DNA from: Niastella sp966212235
GTDB taxonomy: Bacteria > Bacteroidota > Bacteroidia > Chitinophagales > Chitinophagaceae
NCBI GenBank assembly: GCA_966212235.1
Contig: CBIHPP010000011.1
Coordinates: 248,001 to 312,000 of the forward strand
DNA: 64,000 nt
Reading direction: 5' to 3'
Shown here: positions 62,271-64,000 of the stretch, in pieces
How positions within the stretch are numbered: the stretch's first letter is position 1
Layout: every line of letters begins with the position of its first letter
Notes under the pieces: model-generated
Databases searched by the model: none
The model's input: the letters and a program-made list of their open reading frames with translations, nothing else
What the model was told of the DNA's origin: nothing
Made by a program: the position numbers and the translations under genes

Positions 62271-63281
62271 ATGCAAGGGAATATTCGAATTGTACAAATA
62301 AGCCATCCGCAACACGGAAGGAAACTGGCTATTGTTCACGAACCATTTTTGATCTTATTAAATAAGGTCAACTCGGTTTATCAGTTGGCGTTGAAAGCCA
62401 TTGATTCGGGAGCGGATATCAAATCATTTACAGAGGCGCATGTTTCCGATACAAGGTTAACATATGACCCCATTTATCAGGGGCGCAGCGAATGGAGGTT
62501 GCTGCCTTCATTCGACTGTCCTGAAAACCCTTTTGCCTGCCTGGTATCGGGCACCGGCCTCACGCATAAGAACAGTGCCCTTAATCGCCAGATGATGCAT
62601 CAGAGGGAAGGTGGGGCGCTTACAGACAGCATGAAAATGTATCAATGGGGGCTCGAAGGCGGTCAACCGGCAAATGGACAAATTGGTACGCAGCCCGAGT
62701 GGTTTTATAAAGGCACAGGCGCCATTTTAAAAGCGCATGGCGAACCTTTGTCGGTACCTGCTTATGCCGATGACGGGGGAGAAGAACCTGAAATAGCGGG
62801 TGTTTATATCGTAGATAAGAATGGATCTCCCTGCCGGATTGGATTTACCACAGGAAATGAGTTTTCCGACCATGTGATGGAGCGAAAGAATTACCTGTAC
62901 CTGGCCCCTTCCAAATTGCGTAATTGCGCCATCGGTCCCGAACTGGTGATCGATGTGAACTTTACCGATTTACAAGGAACCGTTCAGGTACACCGGAACA
63001 GGCAGGTACTTTGGTCTGCACCCATTCAAACCGGTGAAAAGAACATGGCCCATTCGCTGGCAAATCTTGAATACCATCATTTCAAGTATGACGAACATTG
63101 CGTGCCGTTGCAGGCCCATGTTCATTTTTTTGGAGCCGATGCTTTTAGCTTTGGCGCTGATGTACAATTAACAACAGGTGATGAAATGGAGGTAAGATGG
63201 CAGGGAATGGGGCGTTCATTAATAAATCCGGTTCGAATAGAAACAAGGAAAGAAGAATTCGTAAAAGTGAGATCAATTTAA
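62271..63281 (+). CDS. AraD1/GguC family protein (FAH superfamily)
   Basis: 336 residues. SGTGLTHKNSALNRQMMH, TDSMKMYQWGLEGGQPANGQIG, QPEWFYKGTG, DDGGEEPEIAGVYIVD, GNEFSDHVMERKNYLYLAPSKLR and HVHFFGADAFSFG are the marks of the AraD1/GguC family within the fumarylacetoacetate hydrolase fold; the Glu-rich GGEEPE and downstream NEFSD fit the metal site. Members act on 2-keto-3-deoxy sugar acids, as dehydratases or as hydrolases of 2,4-diketo acids. Here it would perform the last step after the SDR. Which reaction it catalyses cannot be told from sequence alone. Confidence 0.88.
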   Translation: MQGNIRIVQISHPQHGRKLAIVHEPFLILLNKVNSVYQLALKAIDSGADIKSFTEAHVSDTRLTYDPIYQGRSEWRLLPSFDCPENPFACLVSGTGLTHKNSALNRQMMHQREGGALTDSMKMYQWGLEGGQPANGQIGTQPEWFYKGTGAILKAHGEPLSVPAYADDGGEEPEIAGVYIVDKNGSPCRIGFTTGNEFSDHVMERKNYLYLAPSKLRNCAIGPELVIDVNFTDLQGTVQVHRNRQVLWSAPIQTGEKNMAHSLANLEYHHFKYDEHCVPLQAHVHFFGADAFSFGADVQLTTGDEMEVRWQGMGRSLINPVRIETRKEEFVKVRSI

Positions 63282-63323
63282 GTGTAGGAATAGCCATTCC
63301 ATCTAAATATTTGCGCCAGCCAT

Positions 63324-64000
63324 ATGAATAATATTTCAGGATCATTTACAGAGAATAAGCCGCTGCGATTGCGGTGGCTGATGATTGGCTTTGCATTTTT
63401 GGCCACGGTGTTAAATTATATCCATCGGCTTTCATTTAATTATTTAAGCGCCGATGGCGATTTACGTAAGTTAATTCCAGATGATGCCTTTGGCTATATA
63501 GGAACGGCTTTCTTCATTGCTTATATGTTGTCGAATGCTTTTTCTGGTTTATTTATTGACCGGGTAGGCACAAGAATAGGCTATTCTATCTGCATGGCCT
63601 TCTGGACAACAGCGGGTCTTTTTCATGCTTTTGCTGTTACCCCCTTACAATTTGGCATTTGCCGCTTTTTATTAGGCATTGGCGAAGCGGGTAACTGGCC
63701 CGCAGCTTTAAAATTGACCGGCGAATGGTTTCCACCCCATGAACGGTCAACAGCCTCCGGAATTTTTAACAGCGGTTCTGCCCTGGGAGCTATTATTGTT
63801 CCTCCATTGGTAGCTGTAATGGCTACCAGCTATGGCTGGCAATATACTTTCCTCATACTGGCTGCATTCGGATATTTATGGCTGTTTGTTTTCTGGTTTG
63901 TTTATTACACTCCGGGCCAATCGGCGGCAGCATCAAAAGCGCGGGTTATCCCTGCATTCAAACTATTAAAAAACAAGTTTGTTTCGAGATTGCTGCTGGC
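63324..64000 (+). CDS. MFS sugar-acid (hexuronate-type) transporter, N-terminal part
   Basis: The ATG at 63324 opens a frame of 225 codons that runs off the window. It translates to an MFS permease of the anion:cation symporter family: WLMIGFAFLATVLNYIHRLSFNYLS, GYIGTAFFIAYMLSNAFSGLFIDRVGTRIGY, ICRFLLGIGEAGNWPAALKLTGEWF and HERSTASGIFNSGSALGAIIVPPL, as in ExuT and other hexuronate or galactonate transporters. About six membrane helices are visible. It is 42 bp after the AraD1 gene and is part of the same operon, carrying the sugar acid across the inner membrane. Confidence 0.93.
   Translation, partial: MNNISGSFTENKPLRLRWLMIGFAFLATVLNYIHRLSFNYLSADGDLRKLIPDDAFGYIGTAFFIAYMLSNAFSGLFIDRVGTRIGYSICMAFWTTAGLFHAFAVTPLQFGICRFLLGIGEAGNWPAALKLTGEWFPPHERSTASGIFNSGSALGAIIVPPLVAVMATSYGWQYTFLILAAFGYLWLFVFWFVYYTPGQSAAASKARVIPAFKLLKNKFVSRLLL

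Overview
The window comes from a Bacteroidota chromosome, most likely a Chitinophagaceae relative (Chitinophaga/Niastella type). The evidence is two SusC/SusD glycan-uptake systems, type IX secretion C-terminal sorting domains on two secreted enzymes, many short lipoproteins, and promoters of the Bacteroidota form TTTG-N19/20-TAnnTTTG. The best example of that promoter lies just upstream of a tRNA-Ser gene. No phylogenetic marker was available, so the family level is inference.

Layout. 1-1.5 kb: the start of a gene leaving the left edge, an antitoxin-like small gene followed directly by a wrecked zeta-toxin start, a degenerate 42-bp tandem repeat, and a TfoX-N protein. 1.6-10.8 kb: a DUF885 lipoprotein, a TonB-C-like secreted protein, a Ser-tract membrane protein, a non-canonical Hsp70 with a small GrpE-wing-like partner, an ADP-ribosylglycohydrolase and two unknown proteins. 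11-24 kb: a polysaccharide utilisation locus (PUL 1) with ECF sigma factor, FecR anti-sigma, SusC with STN domain, SusD and a PL11 rhamnogalacturonan lyase, plus a divergent GH115 alpha-glucuronidase. The PL11 gene is bracketed by a perfect 19-bp inverted repeat. 24-30 kb: GH3-type acyl-adenylase, aquaporin, M43 metalloprotease and small secreted proteins. 30-34 kb: a truncated DUF1016 gene and an uncharacterised two-gene module (a mono-CxxCH anchored protein and a 595-residue partner) with a 17-bp perfect hairpin between the two genes. 34-44.5 kb: ABC permease, VOC protein, two AraC regulators, alpha/beta hydrolase, nitrilase, TPR lipoprotein, RRM protein and pirin.

44.8-about 51.7 kb is a probable integrated element. 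A large serine recombinase is read convergently into tRNA-Ser(UGA), and its last codons are the antisense strand of the tRNA. Behind it lie an Arm-domain-like protein, a coiled-coil/winged-helix protein, a single-domain response regulator, an unknown protein, a nucleotidyltransferase-like/HEPN fusion with a divergent XRE regulator, and a fragment of an EamA transporter. No transfer genes and no clear far attachment site were seen.

51.9-64 kb is PUL 2. An XRE-cupin regulator is followed by a tight operon: SusC, SusD, DUF3823, GH39, a rhamnonate-dehydratase-like enolase-superfamily enzyme, an SDR dehydrogenase, an AraD1/GguC (FAH-like) protein and an MFS sugar-acid permease that runs off the right edge. 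The order dehydratase, dehydrogenase, FAH-like enzyme resembles the non-phosphorylative diketo-hydrolase route for sugar acids such as L-rhamnonate. Together with the PL11 lyase of PUL 1 it suggests growth on rhamnose- and uronate-containing plant glycans such as pectin.
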